A DNA stretch of 39,976 nucleotides from Treponema sp. (GCA_031258115.1 JAIRNJ010000125.1:1-39976), one strand, 5' to 3'; shown: positions 28,126 through 38,537, counted from the first letter of the stretch. Translations and numbers: made by a program. The notes: generated by a model not told the origin, from the letters alone.

Positions 28126-30969
28126 ATGAAAAATATACAGTTCCGAATCAGTGCGGCTCTGCTGGTGATCTGTATTATCAGTCTGGGCGTCATCGCCATC
28201 GTCGGGGTCAGGGAAGCCGGGAAATCCATATACAACCAGGCACTGGGAAAGATTGGGCAGAATACCTGGCGGGAAGCTACCAGAATTTCCGGCTGGCTCG
28301 AAAGCAATGCCTGGTATGTTTCCGCAATGGCTATCGCCCTGGGACAGCTCCCCGAACTTTCACCGGAAAAAATACAGACTCTTCTGCAGACATGGCATGA
28401 AGCCAACGACCAGTATGCCCATGTATACCTGGGTTTTCCCGACGGGAAGGCTCTCTGGTCAAGCGGCTGGGAGCCTGACTATGATCGCTATAAATCTTAT
28501 GAAAGAAACTGGTATATCGGCGCCATGGAAAATCCTGACCGGTACTACATAACCGAACCATATATTGACGCCAGAAGCATAGGGTATTTTTCCGCCGATG
28601 GCAAACCGGTGCATACTGAAAATTCATACTGCATTACCGTTTCCCGCGTGATTGAGGTGGACGGCAGCATAACCGGCGTAACCGGAGCGGATATCTATAT
28701 CAATACCCTGAACCAGATTGTTCACTCTACCCAGGTAGGGAATAACAGCTATGCTTTTCTCACCGATGAGAGCGGAGATCTTTTTATTCATCCCCTGTAC
28801 ATGCCCGACGAAAAAACGGGGTTTCAGAATATCAGGATAATTGAAGACGGTGTTTATGCGTCCCTCATGGACATAATTCCCGGAACCACAATTTCCCTGC
28901 GCGGAGCCGATGGGATTGCCCGTTTCTACACTTCACAGCTTATCGACAATACGGGCTGGTATTTTTTTACCGCCCTTCCGGTTTCGGAAATTACCGGGCC
29001 CATCAACCGGCAGATTGCTTTCTCCATAATAATATTTATCATAGTATTACTGCTGATTGTTTTACTGATGCTCATGACGGAATGGGCGCTTTCCAAGGCC
29101 GCAAGAACCGCCTCGGATGAATCCAGGATGAAGACAGAGTTCCTGGCAAACATGAGCCACGAGATCCGCACCCCTCTTAACGGCATTATCGGTTTTACGG
29201 AACTTGCCCTGGGCGCAGGAAAACTAAACGAACTTTCCAGGGATTACCTGTGGAAAATAAAAATAAGCGCCACGGGGCTTCTTGATATAATAAACGACAT
29301 TCTTGATATTTCAAAGATCGAAGCGGGAAAAATAGAGCTTGAATCCATTCCATTCAGCATGCATGATGTATTCAAACAGTGTGAGGTTATCAGCAGTGTC
29401 CGTGCCATGAGCAAGGGGATAAACCTTTACTTTTATCTGGACCCCCTTACCCACAGGATGCCTTCCGGAGACCCGACAAAACTCAGGCAGGCGCTTCTCA
29501 ATCTTCTTTCCAATGCCATTAAATTTACCGACCATGGTACCGTTAAGATGAGGGCTGCCGTCACCGAAGAAACGGAAAGCGAAATTACATTTCGTTTTGA
29601 AGTCGAGGATTCGGGAATCGGCATGACCGAAGACCAGATGAAGCATATCTTTGAACCTTTCAGACAGGCCGACAGCAGTACTACCAGAAAATATGGCGGA
29701 ACAGGGTTGGGCCTTTTCATCACCAAACATATTATAAGCCTCATGGGCGGCGAACTCAATGTGGAAAGCAGTCCCGGCAGGGGAAGTACATTCAGTTTTG
29801 TCCTGAAGTTCCCCCTGTCCGGAGAGTCCGATAAAAGCGGAGAAGAGAATAATTATGTCATGTCAATGCAGGAGAGCCCGTCCTTCAGGGGAGATCTGCT
29901 GGTTTGCGAAGACAATGAAATGAATCAGGATGTTATACGGGAACATCTGCAGCGCCTGGGATTCAGGGTTCAAATCTGCGGGAATGGCGAGGAAGGGATT
30001 AAAGCCGTCCGGGAGAAAATGGAGAAAGGGGAATTTTTCGATCTTATCTTTATGGATATTCACATGCCGGTCATGGACGGGCTTGAGGCGTCAAAAAAAC
30101 TCTCGGAACTGGGAAACAAGACGCCGGTTATCGCCATGACAGCCAATGTAATGACCCAGGAAAAGGAGATCTATGCAAAACACGGGATGAAAGGTTATCT
30201 CAGTAAGCCTTTCCTGGTACAGGAACTGTGGGCCTGTCTTTTGAAATATCTTACGCCTCTGGAAAAACCTGTTTCCGGGGAAGACGGTTCTTCCGTTTGG
30301 GACGATGCAGAATCCCCCCGGGGGAAAGGGCTGATTTCCAAACATTCCGCTGTCGATACGGCGTTTCCGTTTCCCCGGAATATTATCGACAGTAATATCG
30401 GCATGAGATTGTCGGGAGATCCGAAACTTTATACAAAACTGCTCAGGGATTATAAAAAAAGCAATACCGGTATTTTTGAGGAACTGAACAAATCCATTGC
30501 TGACGGTGATATTGTAAAGGCTCACCGCATGGCCCATGGTCTAAAAAGTGTTTCCGGCCTGATTGGAGCATTGCGTGTACAAAATGCCGCTTACGATATT
30601 GAAAAAAGCCTTGCGGGCGGCAGGGCGGATTATAGTGAAGTTCAGATGAAGGAACTGGAGACGGCTCTGCAGGATGTGTTTAAGGAGCTGGCCTTAATGT
30701 TCGACGAAGAAAAAAAACGGGATACGGAAAATAACATTCTGGACAGGAACCGGGCAATGCTGCTTTTTGAACGTCTTGAGCCGCTTCTTAAAGGCTTAAA
30801 TCCAAAAAGTCAAAAAATGCTGGACGAAATCCGGGAAACGCTTTCACCCCTGGGAGCGGAAGCGGAAAAATTGATTGATTATATTGATAACTACGAATTC
30901 GAAACGGCGTATCGTGTTACACAGGAAATAAAAAACCTGATAATGAGAGAGGATGAACATGGAAAATGA
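28126..30969 (+). CDS. Hybrid sensor histidine kinase: Cache sensor, TM, HisKA, HATPase, receiver, Hpt
   Basis: MKTEFLANMSHEIRTPLNGIIGF, GTGLGLFITKHIISLMGG, LLVCEDNEMNQDV...DLIFMDIHMPVMDGLEA, AHRMAHGLKSVSGLIGA. Confidence 0.95.
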   Translation: MKNIQFRISAALLVICIISLGVIAIVGVREAGKSIYNQALGKIGQNTWREATRISGWLESNAWYVSAMAIALGQLPELSPEKIQTLLQTWHEANDQYAHVYLGFPDGKALWSSGWEPDYDRYKSYERNWYIGAMENPDRYYITEPYIDARSIGYFSADGKPVHTENSYCITVSRVIEVDGSITGVTGADIYINTLNQIVHSTQVGNNSYAFLTDESGDLFIHPLYMPDEKTGFQNIRIIEDGVYASLMDIIPGTTISLRGADGIARFYTSQLIDNTGWYFFTALPVSEITGPINRQIAFSIIIFIIVLLLIVLLMLMTEWALSKAARTASDESRMKTEFLANMSHEIRTPLNGIIGFTELALGAGKLNELSRDYLWKIKISATGLLDIINDILDISKIEAGKIELESIPFSMHDVFKQCEVISSVRAMSKGINLYFYLDPLTHRMPSGDPTKLRQALLNLLSNAIKFTDHGTVKMRAAVTEETESEITFRFEVEDSGIGMTEDQMKHIFEPFRQADSSTTRKYGGTGLGLFITKHIISLMGGELNVESSPGRGSTFSFVLKFPLSGESDKSGEENNYVMSMQESPSFRGDLLVCEDNEMNQDVIREHLQRLGFRVQICGNGEEGIKAVREKMEKGEFFDLIFMDIHMPVMDGLEASKKLSELGNKTPVIAMTANVMTQEKEIYAKHGMKGYLSKPFLVQELWACLLKYLTPLEKPVSGEDGSSVWDDAESPRGKGLISKHSAVDTAFPFPRNIIDSNIGMRLSGDPKLYTKLLRDYKKSNTGIFEELNKSIADGDIVKAHRMAHGLKSVSGLIGALRVQNAAYDIEKSLAGGRADYSEVQMKELETALQDVFKELALMFDEEKKRDTENNILDRNRAMLLFERLEPLLKGLNPKSQKMLDEIRETLSPLGAEAEKLIDYIDNYEFETAYRVTQEIKNLIMREDEHGK

Positions 30970-31864
30970 AAAAAAATATTGCATCATGATCGCCGACGAC
31001 GATAAAGCAAATCTGGATATTCTAAGCAGCATTTTAATGAACGAATACGATCTCCGGATTGTGAGAAACGGTAAAGCCGTGCTGGAGCAGGTAGTGGATA
31101 GCCCGCCGGATCTGCTGCTGCTTGATGTGATGATACCCGGTCTTACCGGATTTGAAGTTCTTGCGAATCTTAAGCAGGTAGAGTCAACCCACCATATTCC
31201 GGTTATTTTTATTACCAGTCTTAACGGTGAAGATTATGAAGAGAAGGGGCTCAGACTCGGTGCGGTGGATTATATAACCAAGCCTTTTAACCGGGGCATA
31301 GCGCTGGCCCGGATCCGTTCCCAGATACAGATTGTACGTTATATCAGGGAAATTGAGAGGCTGGGGATGATCGACGCACTTACGGATATTCCAAACCGCA
31401 GAAACTTTGATATCAGGATACGGGAAGAATGGCGGCGTGAAGCCCGTACCGTAAGCAGCCTTTCCATGATGATGGTCGATATTGATTTTTTCAAGCACTA
31501 CAATGATACCTATGGACATCCCCAGGGAGACATTCTCCTCCGTTCCCTGGCAAGCCTTTTTACCGTTCATCTCAAAAGGCCTTCGGATTTTGTGGCCCGT
31601 CTGGGCGGGGAAGAATTCGCCATCCTTCTGCCGGGGGCCAGCAGGGAAGGCGCTGCTGTTATGGCCGAGAAGATTCGGGCGGCAACCGAAGAAATGATAA
31701 TCCCCGTAGCAGATCAGAAAAAAAACACCAATGTTACAATCAGTATCGGTGTGGCTACGCTTATTCCCGACAAGGATACTCCGGTAGAGGAACTTGTTGA
31801 AAAGGCGGATAAAAACCTCTATGCGGCCAAGGCAGCCGGCAGAAACAGGGTCGTGGCCGGCTAA
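30959..31864 (+). CDS. Response regulator with GGDEF diguanylate cyclase output
   Basis: Receiver CIMIADDDKANLDILS...LLLLDVMIPG; GGDEF-type active site ARLGGEEFAILLPG. Start at 30953 or 30959. Confidence 0.95.
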   Translation: MENEKKYCIMIADDDKANLDILSSILMNEYDLRIVRNGKAVLEQVVDSPPDLLLLDVMIPGLTGFEVLANLKQVESTHHIPVIFITSLNGEDYEEKGLRLGAVDYITKPFNRGIALARIRSQIQIVRYIREIERLGMIDALTDIPNRRNFDIRIREEWRREARTVSSLSMMMVDIDFFKHYNDTYGHPQGDILLRSLASLFTVHLKRPSDFVARLGGEEFAILLPGASREGAAVMAEKIRAATEEMIIPVADQKKNTNVTISIGVATLIPDKDTPVEELVEKADKNLYAAKAAGRNRVVAG

Positions 31865-31907
31865 ACGCGCCTGAATCCGCAGGCGGATAAAAAATATCCA
31901 AAAATAC

Positions 31908-31936
31908 TTGACCCAAGTGTTACCTTATGCTAACAT
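31908..31936 (+). promoter_or_regulatory. Promoter of the ABC exporter pair with embedded inverted repeat
   Basis: TTGACC (31908-31913), 17-bp spacer, TAACAT (31931-31936); TGTTA-N8-TAACA at 31918-31935. Confidence 0.5.
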
Positions 31937-32055
31937 ATTCTTAATAGTTATTATAAACTAACAAATGTCCATACTATTCATTCCGGTCTCGATCAACTAA
32001 GGAGACAATTATAACGCAAGAAAAAAGCCGGAAAATACAAAAAGGAGGTTTAACA

Positions 32056-33900
32056 ATGGGAAATAATATCGCGCGGAAAACAGGCATGGCCCGGCTATGG
32101 GAACTGGCGTCATCAAAAAAAGCGCTGGTGTTTGCCGCCTGTACCCTGTCGGTGCTGGGCATCGCCGTATCGTTCACACCCTTTGTGTCGGTGTACCTTA
32201 TCATCGGCCAGTTGGTAGCGCATTTTGGGGATTTAAGCGGCATGGACAGATCTCTGGTCATCCGTTACGGATACCTGGCCGCAGGCGGCGCCGCCTCGGC
32301 GGTGTTGTTCACTTTTTTCGCCCTCATGTGTTCGCACGTGGCCGCCTTCACTACGCTTTACAGGCTCAAGCTGGATTTTACCCGGCACATCGCATCGCTG
32401 CCCATGGGCTTTCACACCGAAAATTCCACCGGCAAGATACGAAAGGTGGTGGACGAAAACATCGAAAAACTGGAAGGGTTCATCGCCCACCAGCTCCCCG
32501 ACCTGGCCGGTTCCTTCGCTATGCCCGTTATTACCCTGATCATCCTCATGGTTTTTGACTGGCGGCTCGGACTGGCAGGCCTCGTACCCATCATACTCGT
32601 CTATTTCATTCAGGCGGCGGGCTTCAGTTCCAAGCCGGCGAAGACCTTCATCACCCATTATCAAGATTCGCTTGAGGACATGAACAACGCCGCCGTGGAG
32701 TACATCCGGGGCATTTCGGTTTTGAAGGCTTTTAACCAGACCATCTATTCGTTCCGCAAATTTCACGAAACCATAAAAACCTACGGTAAATTTGTGCGGG
32801 ACTACACCAACAGTTTTGAGAACCACATGACTCTTTTTATGCTGGTGATAAACCACGTGTACCTGTTTTTGATTCCCGTGATCCTCCTTATTTCCGGGAA
32901 GGTAAGCGATTATCCCGCCTTTGCCCTGGCCTCCGTATTCTATCTGATTTTCTCCGTATCCATACCAACGCCCTTCACCAAACTGATGTATGTCGCGCAG
33001 CTCGGCAGACAGATAGCCGATGGCATTGAGCGGATGGATCGGGTACTGGATGTGCCGCCTTTGCCGGAAAGCTCCGCACCTAAAACAACCGCCTTCTACG
33101 ATATCTCTTTTGAAAACGTCAGCTTTAGTTACGATAAAGAAAACGAGGCACCCGCCCTTTCGGAGATTAGCTTTACCGCAAAACAGGGAGAAGTGACGGC
33201 GCTGGTGGGGCCCTCGGGGAGCGGTAAGTCTACCATTGCCCACCTTATCCCCCGTTTTTACGATGTAGCCGGCGGGTCAATCAAAATTGGCGGTGTTGAT
33301 ATCCGGGACATGTCAAGCGATTACCTTATGGGGATCGTAAGTTTTGTGTTTCAGGATGTGTTCCTTTTCAAGCAGAGTGTCATGGACAACATCCTCATCG
33401 GCAACAGAAATGCTGCCCGCAGCGAAGTCATTGCCGCGGCAAAGGCCGCCCAGTGCCATGACTTTATCGAAAAACTGCCGTCGCTCTACGATACGGTGAT
33501 CGGTACCAAAAACATCCACCTTTCCGGGGGAGAGCGGCAGCGGCTGGTCATTGCCCGGGCCATTTTGAAAAACGCCCCCATCATCGTGCTGGACGAGGCG
33601 ACCGCTTTTGCCGACCCCGAGAACGAACAGAAAATCCAGAGGGCCTTTGAGGAACTGATGAAAAACAAAACCGTCATCATCATTGCCCACCGGCTTTCCA
33701 CAGTCCGTGGAGCGGACAAGATTGTGGTGGTGGATCAGGGCAGGATCGCAGAGGAAGGCCGGCACGATGATCTGGTAAAAGCCGGAGGCCGCTACAGCCG
33801 CATGTGGGAACGGTACACGGGAACCATGAACTGGACTCTTACCAATAAAACTTTCACACGTGAAAGTTTCTTAAAGGAGAATGATAATGTTCGCAATTAA
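32056..33900 (+). CDS. ABC transporter, fused permease/ATPase (heterodimeric exporter-fold subunit 1)
   Basis: GPSGSGKST, HLSGGERQRLVIARAI, VLDEATAFADPENE; AAAGGAGG RBS. Confidence 0.95.
   Translation: MGNNIARKTGMARLWELASSKKALVFAACTLSVLGIAVSFTPFVSVYLIIGQLVAHFGDLSGMDRSLVIRYGYLAAGGAASAVLFTFFALMCSHVAAFTTLYRLKLDFTRHIASLPMGFHTENSTGKIRKVVDENIEKLEGFIAHQLPDLAGSFAMPVITLIILMVFDWRLGLAGLVPIILVYFIQAAGFSSKPAKTFITHYQDSLEDMNNAAVEYIRGISVLKAFNQTIYSFRKFHETIKTYGKFVRDYTNSFENHMTLFMLVINHVYLFLIPVILLISGKVSDYPAFALASVFYLIFSVSIPTPFTKLMYVAQLGRQIADGIERMDRVLDVPPLPESSAPKTTAFYDISFENVSFSYDKENEAPALSEISFTAKQGEVTALVGPSGSGKSTIAHLIPRFYDVAGGSIKIGGVDIRDMSSDYLMGIVSFVFQDVFLFKQSVMDNILIGNRNAARSEVIAAAKAAQCHDFIEKLPSLYDTVIGTKNIHLSGGERQRLVIARAILKNAPIIVLDEATAFADPENEQKIQRAFEELMKNKTVIIIAHRLSTVRGADKIVVVDQGRIAEEGRHDDLVKAGGRYSRMWERYTGTMNWTLTNKTFTRESFLKENDNVRN
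33848..33869. repeat. Near-perfect palindrome AAACTTTCAC-AC-GTGAAAGTTT at the ABC gene junction
   Basis: 10-bp inverted arms inside the 3' end of subunit 1, just before the AAAGGAG RBS of subunit 2. Confidence 0.8.
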
Positions 33901-35632
33901 GAAAACCCTCGCCCTGTCGGAAACGGGCTGGCACGATTTTAAACGGGCCGTCTTTGCCTGTGTGCTCTCCAATCTCTGCCTTTTTTTGCCCTTCATCATT
34001 ATCATCCAGACCATTGTTACCCTCCTTGATCCCCTGATGTCAGGCGGGACACTGGACACACAGAAACTGTTGCTGCTGCTGGCAGCCGGATGCGCGGCCG
34101 CGCTGCTCTATTTCTTTGTCTACCGTAACGAATACCGGAAAACCTATACCACCGCGTACAACGAGTCCGCGAAGATCCGCATTGAGGCCGCCGAACATAT
34201 CCGCAAGCTGCCATTAAGTTTTTTCAACAACAAGGATCTTTCGGAGCTGACCGCCAACATAATGGCCGATTGTACCAGCGTTGAGCATACCATGAGCCAT
34301 GTCGTACCGGGTCTGCTTTCGGTGATCATCACCTCCGCGCTGATTACGGTGGTACTCTGCTTTTACGAGTGGCGTATGGCCCTCTCGCTTTTTGCGGCCC
34401 TCCCCATTGCCCTCTGCATTATCCTGCTCACCCGCACACTGCAGGCGAAATTCGGGGAACGCCATGTAATCGCCAAAATGAATGTATCCGGCCAGGTTCA
34501 GGAATACCTGGAGGGCATCAAGGTGGTTAAGTCCTTTGGACTCTCAGGTGAAAAATCAAAAGCCCTGGAATCCGCCCTGCGGAACATGATGTGGGAGGCC
34601 ATTAAATTTGAAGGCCTCGCCGGAATTTTCGTTACCCTTGCTTCCATAATTTTGCAAGCCGGTATGGGCCTGGTGATTCTTGTGGGCGTAACACTGCTCA
34701 GCGGCGGAAGCCTCGACCCCATCCGGTTTTTGATGTTCGTCATCATCTCCGCGAAAATCTATTCGCCTCTTTTGGTGTTACTTACCCTGCTGCCGGAATT
34801 TTTCTATATGCTGGTTTCCACCGCCCGCCTGCAGCGGCTGCGTAAAGAAAAATCCATGACCGGCGATGAAAACATAAGTCTTCAGAATTATGATATAGAA
34901 CTGCAGGGCGTCAGCTTTGCCTATGGCGGCGAGGAAGTCATAAAAGATATTTCACTGAAAATTCCGCAAAACAGCATGACCGCTTTGGTGGGGCCCTCAG
35001 GCAGCGGCAAGAGTACCCTTTCCCGGCTCATTCCCCGGTTTTGGGACCTAAAGGAGGGGAGAATCCTCATCGGCGGCAGGAACATCAGGGACATTGATCC
35101 TGAGCGGCTTTTGAGTTACATGAGTTTTGTGTTTCAGGACGTGGTGCTTTTCAACGATACGGTGATGAACAATATCCGCATCGGCAAACACGATGCCGCC
35201 GACGAGGAAGTGTTCGCCGCCGCAAAACTTGCCCGCTGCGACGAGTTCGCCGCCGCCCTGCCCCAGGGCTACGAAACCGTGATAGGGGAAAACGGTTCCA
35301 CCCTGTCCGGCGGGGAGCGGCAGCGTGTTTCCATTGCCCGGGCCCTGCTCAAGAATGCCCCTATCGTGCTCCTTGACGAAGCCACCGCCAGTCTTGATCC
35401 GGAGAACGAGGGCCTTATACAGGAAGCGATCTCGGAGCTTGTAAAAAGCCGTACCATCATCGTCATTGCCCACCGCCTGCGTACCGTCATGGGCGCCGAC
35501 AAGATCGCAGTGCTTGAAAACGGACGGCTGGTTGAGGAAGGGAGAGGCGGTGAACTACTGGCGAAGAAGGGACTCTTCGCAAGATTGTACAACATACAGC
35601 AGGAAAGCCTCGGATGGACAGTGGGAAAATAA
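33887..35632 (+). CDS. ABC transporter, fused permease/ATPase (heterodimeric exporter-fold subunit 2)
   Basis: GPSGSGKSTLSRLIPRFW, TLSGGERQRVSIARALL, VLLDEATASLDPENE; overlaps subunit 1 by about 14 bp. Confidence 0.95.
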   Translation: MFAIKKTLALSETGWHDFKRAVFACVLSNLCLFLPFIIIIQTIVTLLDPLMSGGTLDTQKLLLLLAAGCAAALLYFFVYRNEYRKTYTTAYNESAKIRIEAAEHIRKLPLSFFNNKDLSELTANIMADCTSVEHTMSHVVPGLLSVIITSALITVVLCFYEWRMALSLFAALPIALCIILLTRTLQAKFGERHVIAKMNVSGQVQEYLEGIKVVKSFGLSGEKSKALESALRNMMWEAIKFEGLAGIFVTLASIILQAGMGLVILVGVTLLSGGSLDPIRFLMFVIISAKIYSPLLVLLTLLPEFFYMLVSTARLQRLRKEKSMTGDENISLQNYDIELQGVSFAYGGEEVIKDISLKIPQNSMTALVGPSGSGKSTLSRLIPRFWDLKEGRILIGGRNIRDIDPERLLSYMSFVFQDVVLFNDTVMNNIRIGKHDAADEEVFAAAKLARCDEFAAALPQGYETVIGENGSTLSGGERQRVSIARALLKNAPIVLLDEATASLDPENEGLIQEAISELVKSRTIIVIAHRLRTVMGADKIAVLENGRLVEEGRGGELLAKKGLFARLYNIQQESLGWTVGK

Positions 35633-35709
35633 GAGAGCCGGAACTTTGGGAACTGCGCAGATCCTTACACCTTAATTTGTACTCCGGGGATCGGCGCGCC
35701 TTGAATGTT

Positions 35710-36648
35710 TTAGTTCAAATGCCTTTCCAGCCACTCAAGGGTATCCCGGTACACTTCTTCCCTGTTGGCTTCGTTGAGCATCTCGTGGCGGCCGCCCTTG
35801 TAGAGTTTGAGGCTGACGTCTTTTACGCCTGCCTCCTTTACCGACCGGTATACCTTCTCCACACCCTTGCCGTAATCGCCTACAGGATCTTCATCGCCAG
35901 CAAAAAAATAAACCGGAAGATCTTTGGGAATTTGCAAAGGCCATGCCGGGCTGCCGATTTCTTTTAAGCCATTGAACATATCGTAATAGGCTCCGGCAGT
36001 AAACACAAAGCCGCAGTTTTCATCATTTGCATAATCAATACAAACCTGGTCAACGGTAGAAAGCCAGGCACAGTGGTTTACCGGGTTTTTTATCCGTTTG
36101 TTGTAGGACCCCATCGAAAGATTGTAGATAAAATAAGCGGGAGAGCGCGGGCCCTTCAGTTTTTTCTGAATGGACGAAAGAAGGCTGGCTACACCCAGCG
36201 CGGGGTTCGGGCCCATGGTACCGCTCAGAATGCAGCCCGAAAGACCCTCTCCGTAACGGGTGATATAGGAACGGGCCAGGAAAGACCCCATGCTGTGGCC
36301 CAGCAAAAATACCGGAAGCCCCGGATAGCGGCCGCTTGCTTCATCCATAAGGGCCTTCATGTCCTTGAGAACACATTCCCAGCCGTCCTTCTCCGCGAAG
36401 AAACCCTTGAGCGCCGCATGGGATCCGTGGCCTGCATGATCCTCCGCACAAACCACATAACCCTTGTTGGCCAAGAAACTTGCAAAGTCTTTATAACGGG
36501 ATGAATATTCCCCCATGCCGTGTGCAATCTGCAGCACCGCCTTGGGTTTGGAACCCTGCCAGAGCTGGGAGAATATTTCTCCTTCTCCGCTTGAAGCCTT
36601 GCGCATCCATGTTTTGTTTTCGATCATGTTATTTCTCCTTCGTATCAA
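35710..36648 (-). CDS. Alpha/beta hydrolase (monoacylglycerol lipase / serine aminopeptidase S33-like)
   Basis: QIAHGMGEYSSRYKDFA, CAEDHAGHGSH, FLLGHSMGSFLAR nucleophile elbow, GDEDPVGDYGKGV, GGRHEMLNE. Confidence 0.93.
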   Translation of the reverse strand: MIRRRNNMIENKTWMRKASSGEGEIFSQLWQGSKPKAVLQIAHGMGEYSSRYKDFASFLANKGYVVCAEDHAGHGSHAALKGFFAEKDGWECVLKDMKALMDEASGRYPGLPVFLLGHSMGSFLARSYITRYGEGLSGCILSGTMGPNPALGVASLLSSIQKKLKGPRSPAYFIYNLSMGSYNKRIKNPVNHCAWLSTVDQVCIDYANDENCGFVFTAGAYYDMFNGLKEIGSPAWPLQIPKDLPVYFFAGDEDPVGDYGKGVEKVYRSVKEAGVKDVSLKLYKGGRHEMLNEANREEVYRDTLEWLERHLN

Positions 36649-36706
36649 TAATAGGGTTCTCCGTTGCCGATAATTCCACCGTGACAGAGAAAGCCGGTCT
36701 CCATCA

Positions 36707-37558
36707 TTATCCCTTTACGCCTCCCTCGGTGAGTCCCGCCACAATATATTTCTGCCCAACGGCAAAGATCGCCATAGTGGGAATAAGGGCAACAATAATA
36801 CCCGCGCTCATCACGTCCCAGCTGATTCCCGCTTTTGATATAAAGGAATTCAGGGCTACGGGAACCGTAAGTTTTATATCGGTAGAAAGCAGCATTACTG
36901 CCAGAAAGAGTTCGTTCCAGACATTGACAAAGGCGAAGCTGAAAATTGCCACGAGGCCCGGCAGGCTGACGGGAAGGATCACCCGGAAAAGGGCGCTCAG
37001 GGGATCGCAGCCGTCGATGAGGGCCGCTTCTTCAATTGATGCGGGAATATGATCAAAAAAACTTTTGGCCATTATAGCGCCGAAGGCTACAGTAGTAGCC
37101 GAATAGATTATGGCCAATACAAGCCGGTTATTGGTAAGATGAAGCTTTGTCAGCGTGAAGAAGAGGGGTGCCATAAGGATAAAAGTAGGCACCATCTGTG
37201 TAAAATAGAGTACAAGAAGGAGACCCTGAATCCGGCGCATCGTGCGTAGCCGGGAGAGGGCAAAACCCGCCAACACACTCACGATAAGCCCGCCTCCCGC
37301 GGCACAGAGGGAGATCCACAGCGAATTCAAAAAATAGGATCCAAAACGGGCAAAGCCGAAAAGTTTCCGGTAGCCTTCCAGACTTATATAGGAAGGAATG
37401 TAACGCAGGGGAAAGGTAAAAATTTCTTGGGAAGGCTTGATCGAAGTAATAAAGATCCAGAAAAGGGGGAGGATGGCAAAGGCCAGAAACAGTGCGAGGG
37501 CAATGAAACGGAAACAGGCGGCAATGTTCCGCGTGAGCCTGCGAGGTATATGTATCAC
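36707..37558 (-). CDS. Carbohydrate ABC transporter permease (MalG-like)
   Basis: TSIKPSQEIFTFPLRYIP; EAALIDGCDPLSALFRVILPVSLPGLVAI EAA loop. Confidence 0.94.
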   Translation of the reverse strand: MIHIPRRLTRNIAACFRFIALALFLAFAILPLFWIFITSIKPSQEIFTFPLRYIPSYISLEGYRKLFGFARFGSYFLNSLWISLCAAGGGLIVSVLAGFALSRLRTMRRIQGLLLVLYFTQMVPTFILMAPLFFTLTKLHLTNNRLVLAIIYSATTVAFGAIMAKSFFDHIPASIEEAALIDGCDPLSALFRVILPVSLPGLVAIFSFAFVNVWNELFLAVMLLSTDIKLTVPVALNSFISKAGISWDVMSAGIIVALIPTMAIFAVGQKYIVAGLTEGGVKG

Positions 37559-38529
37559 AGTACCAACTCCTTTCGGGCGACAATACGCAGATAGAAAAAG
37601 GCAAAGATAAAGAGAATCGAAATGATGATAAAACCCACTGCCGATCCCTGGCCGTAATCATAGTTTTTGGTTATCTTGTTGATCATCTCGGTGGCGAAAA
37701 TGTTGGTGGCATTGGCAGGCCCTCCTCCTGTCATGCCGTAAATTACATCGGGAAAATTCATAATCCACATCAAGCGTAAAAGTATGGTAGTGGTAATGGT
37801 AGACTGAATGTAGGGAATGGTTATCCAAAAAAGTTGCCGTACTTTTCCGGCGCCGTCAATTTCCGCAGATTCGTAGAGTTCCCGCGGAACGGACTGCAGG
37901 GCAGCCAGCAGCATTATTGCAAAGAAAGGGATACCGTACCAGATATTGGCAACAATAACAGAGAATATGGCTATACCGGGATTGGAAAGAAAACCGACAG
38001 GACTTTTAAGGATACCAATTCTGATAAAAATATCATTTATCACCCCAAACTGCCCATTGAAGAGCCATGCCCAGACAAGGCCGATGGCAAAACCGGAAAG
38101 AGCCCAAGTATAGAATACAAAACCGGTAAAGACGCCCCGCCCCCTGAAAGGCCTGCGGAGAAGCAGCGCAAGGGTAAAACCCAGGATGAACTGGCCTGCC
38201 AGAGAAACGGACACCCACACGGCAGTGTTCATCAGTATCTGGACAAATTTGATGTTGGGATTGGTAATGATGACAGCAAAATTATCCAGCCCGTTAAAAC
38301 CCTTCTGGGAGATATTAAACATGGTATAACGAGTGAATGCGGTGAGCATGCCCTGTACGATGGGATAATAAATAAAGAGGAGGAGGAGTACGCTCATGGG
38401 AATAAAGAGCCACAGATATGCACGAGCCGCCGAAGACGGCGTCCCGATTTCCTTACGCACCCGTCCTCCCAGGGAGAACCTTCGTCCGCTTTCGCTTGCC
38501 TGACGGAGGGTTCCGGTTTGTTTCTTCAC
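37555..38529 (-). CDS. Carbohydrate ABC transporter permease (MalF-like)
   Basis: YLWLFIPMSVLLLLFIYYPIVQGMLTAFTRY; ELYESAEIDGAGKVRQLFWITIPYIQSTI EAA loop. Confidence 0.94.
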   Translation of the reverse strand: MKKQTGTLRQASESGRRFSLGGRVRKEIGTPSSAARAYLWLFIPMSVLLLLFIYYPIVQGMLTAFTRYTMFNISQKGFNGLDNFAVIITNPNIKFVQILMNTAVWVSVSLAGQFILGFTLALLLRRPFRGRGVFTGFVFYTWALSGFAIGLVWAWLFNGQFGVINDIFIRIGILKSPVGFLSNPGIAIFSVIVANIWYGIPFFAIMLLAALQSVPRELYESAEIDGAGKVRQLFWITIPYIQSTITTTILLRLMWIMNFPDVIYGMTGGGPANATNIFATEMINKITKNYDYGQGSAVGFIIISILFIFAFFYLRIVARKELVL

Positions 38530-38537
38530 AGAACGTT

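Noticed and set aside
31875-31888. ATCCGC-AG-GCGGAT as terminator after the GGDEF gene
   Set aside because: A two-base loop is sterically poor and the following run is A-rich, not T-rich.
32233-33243. 336-aa minus-strand ORF
   Set aside because: Antisense to a canonical ABC transporter gene; low-complexity His/Gly/Arg-rich translation with no family motif. A codon-bias shadow.
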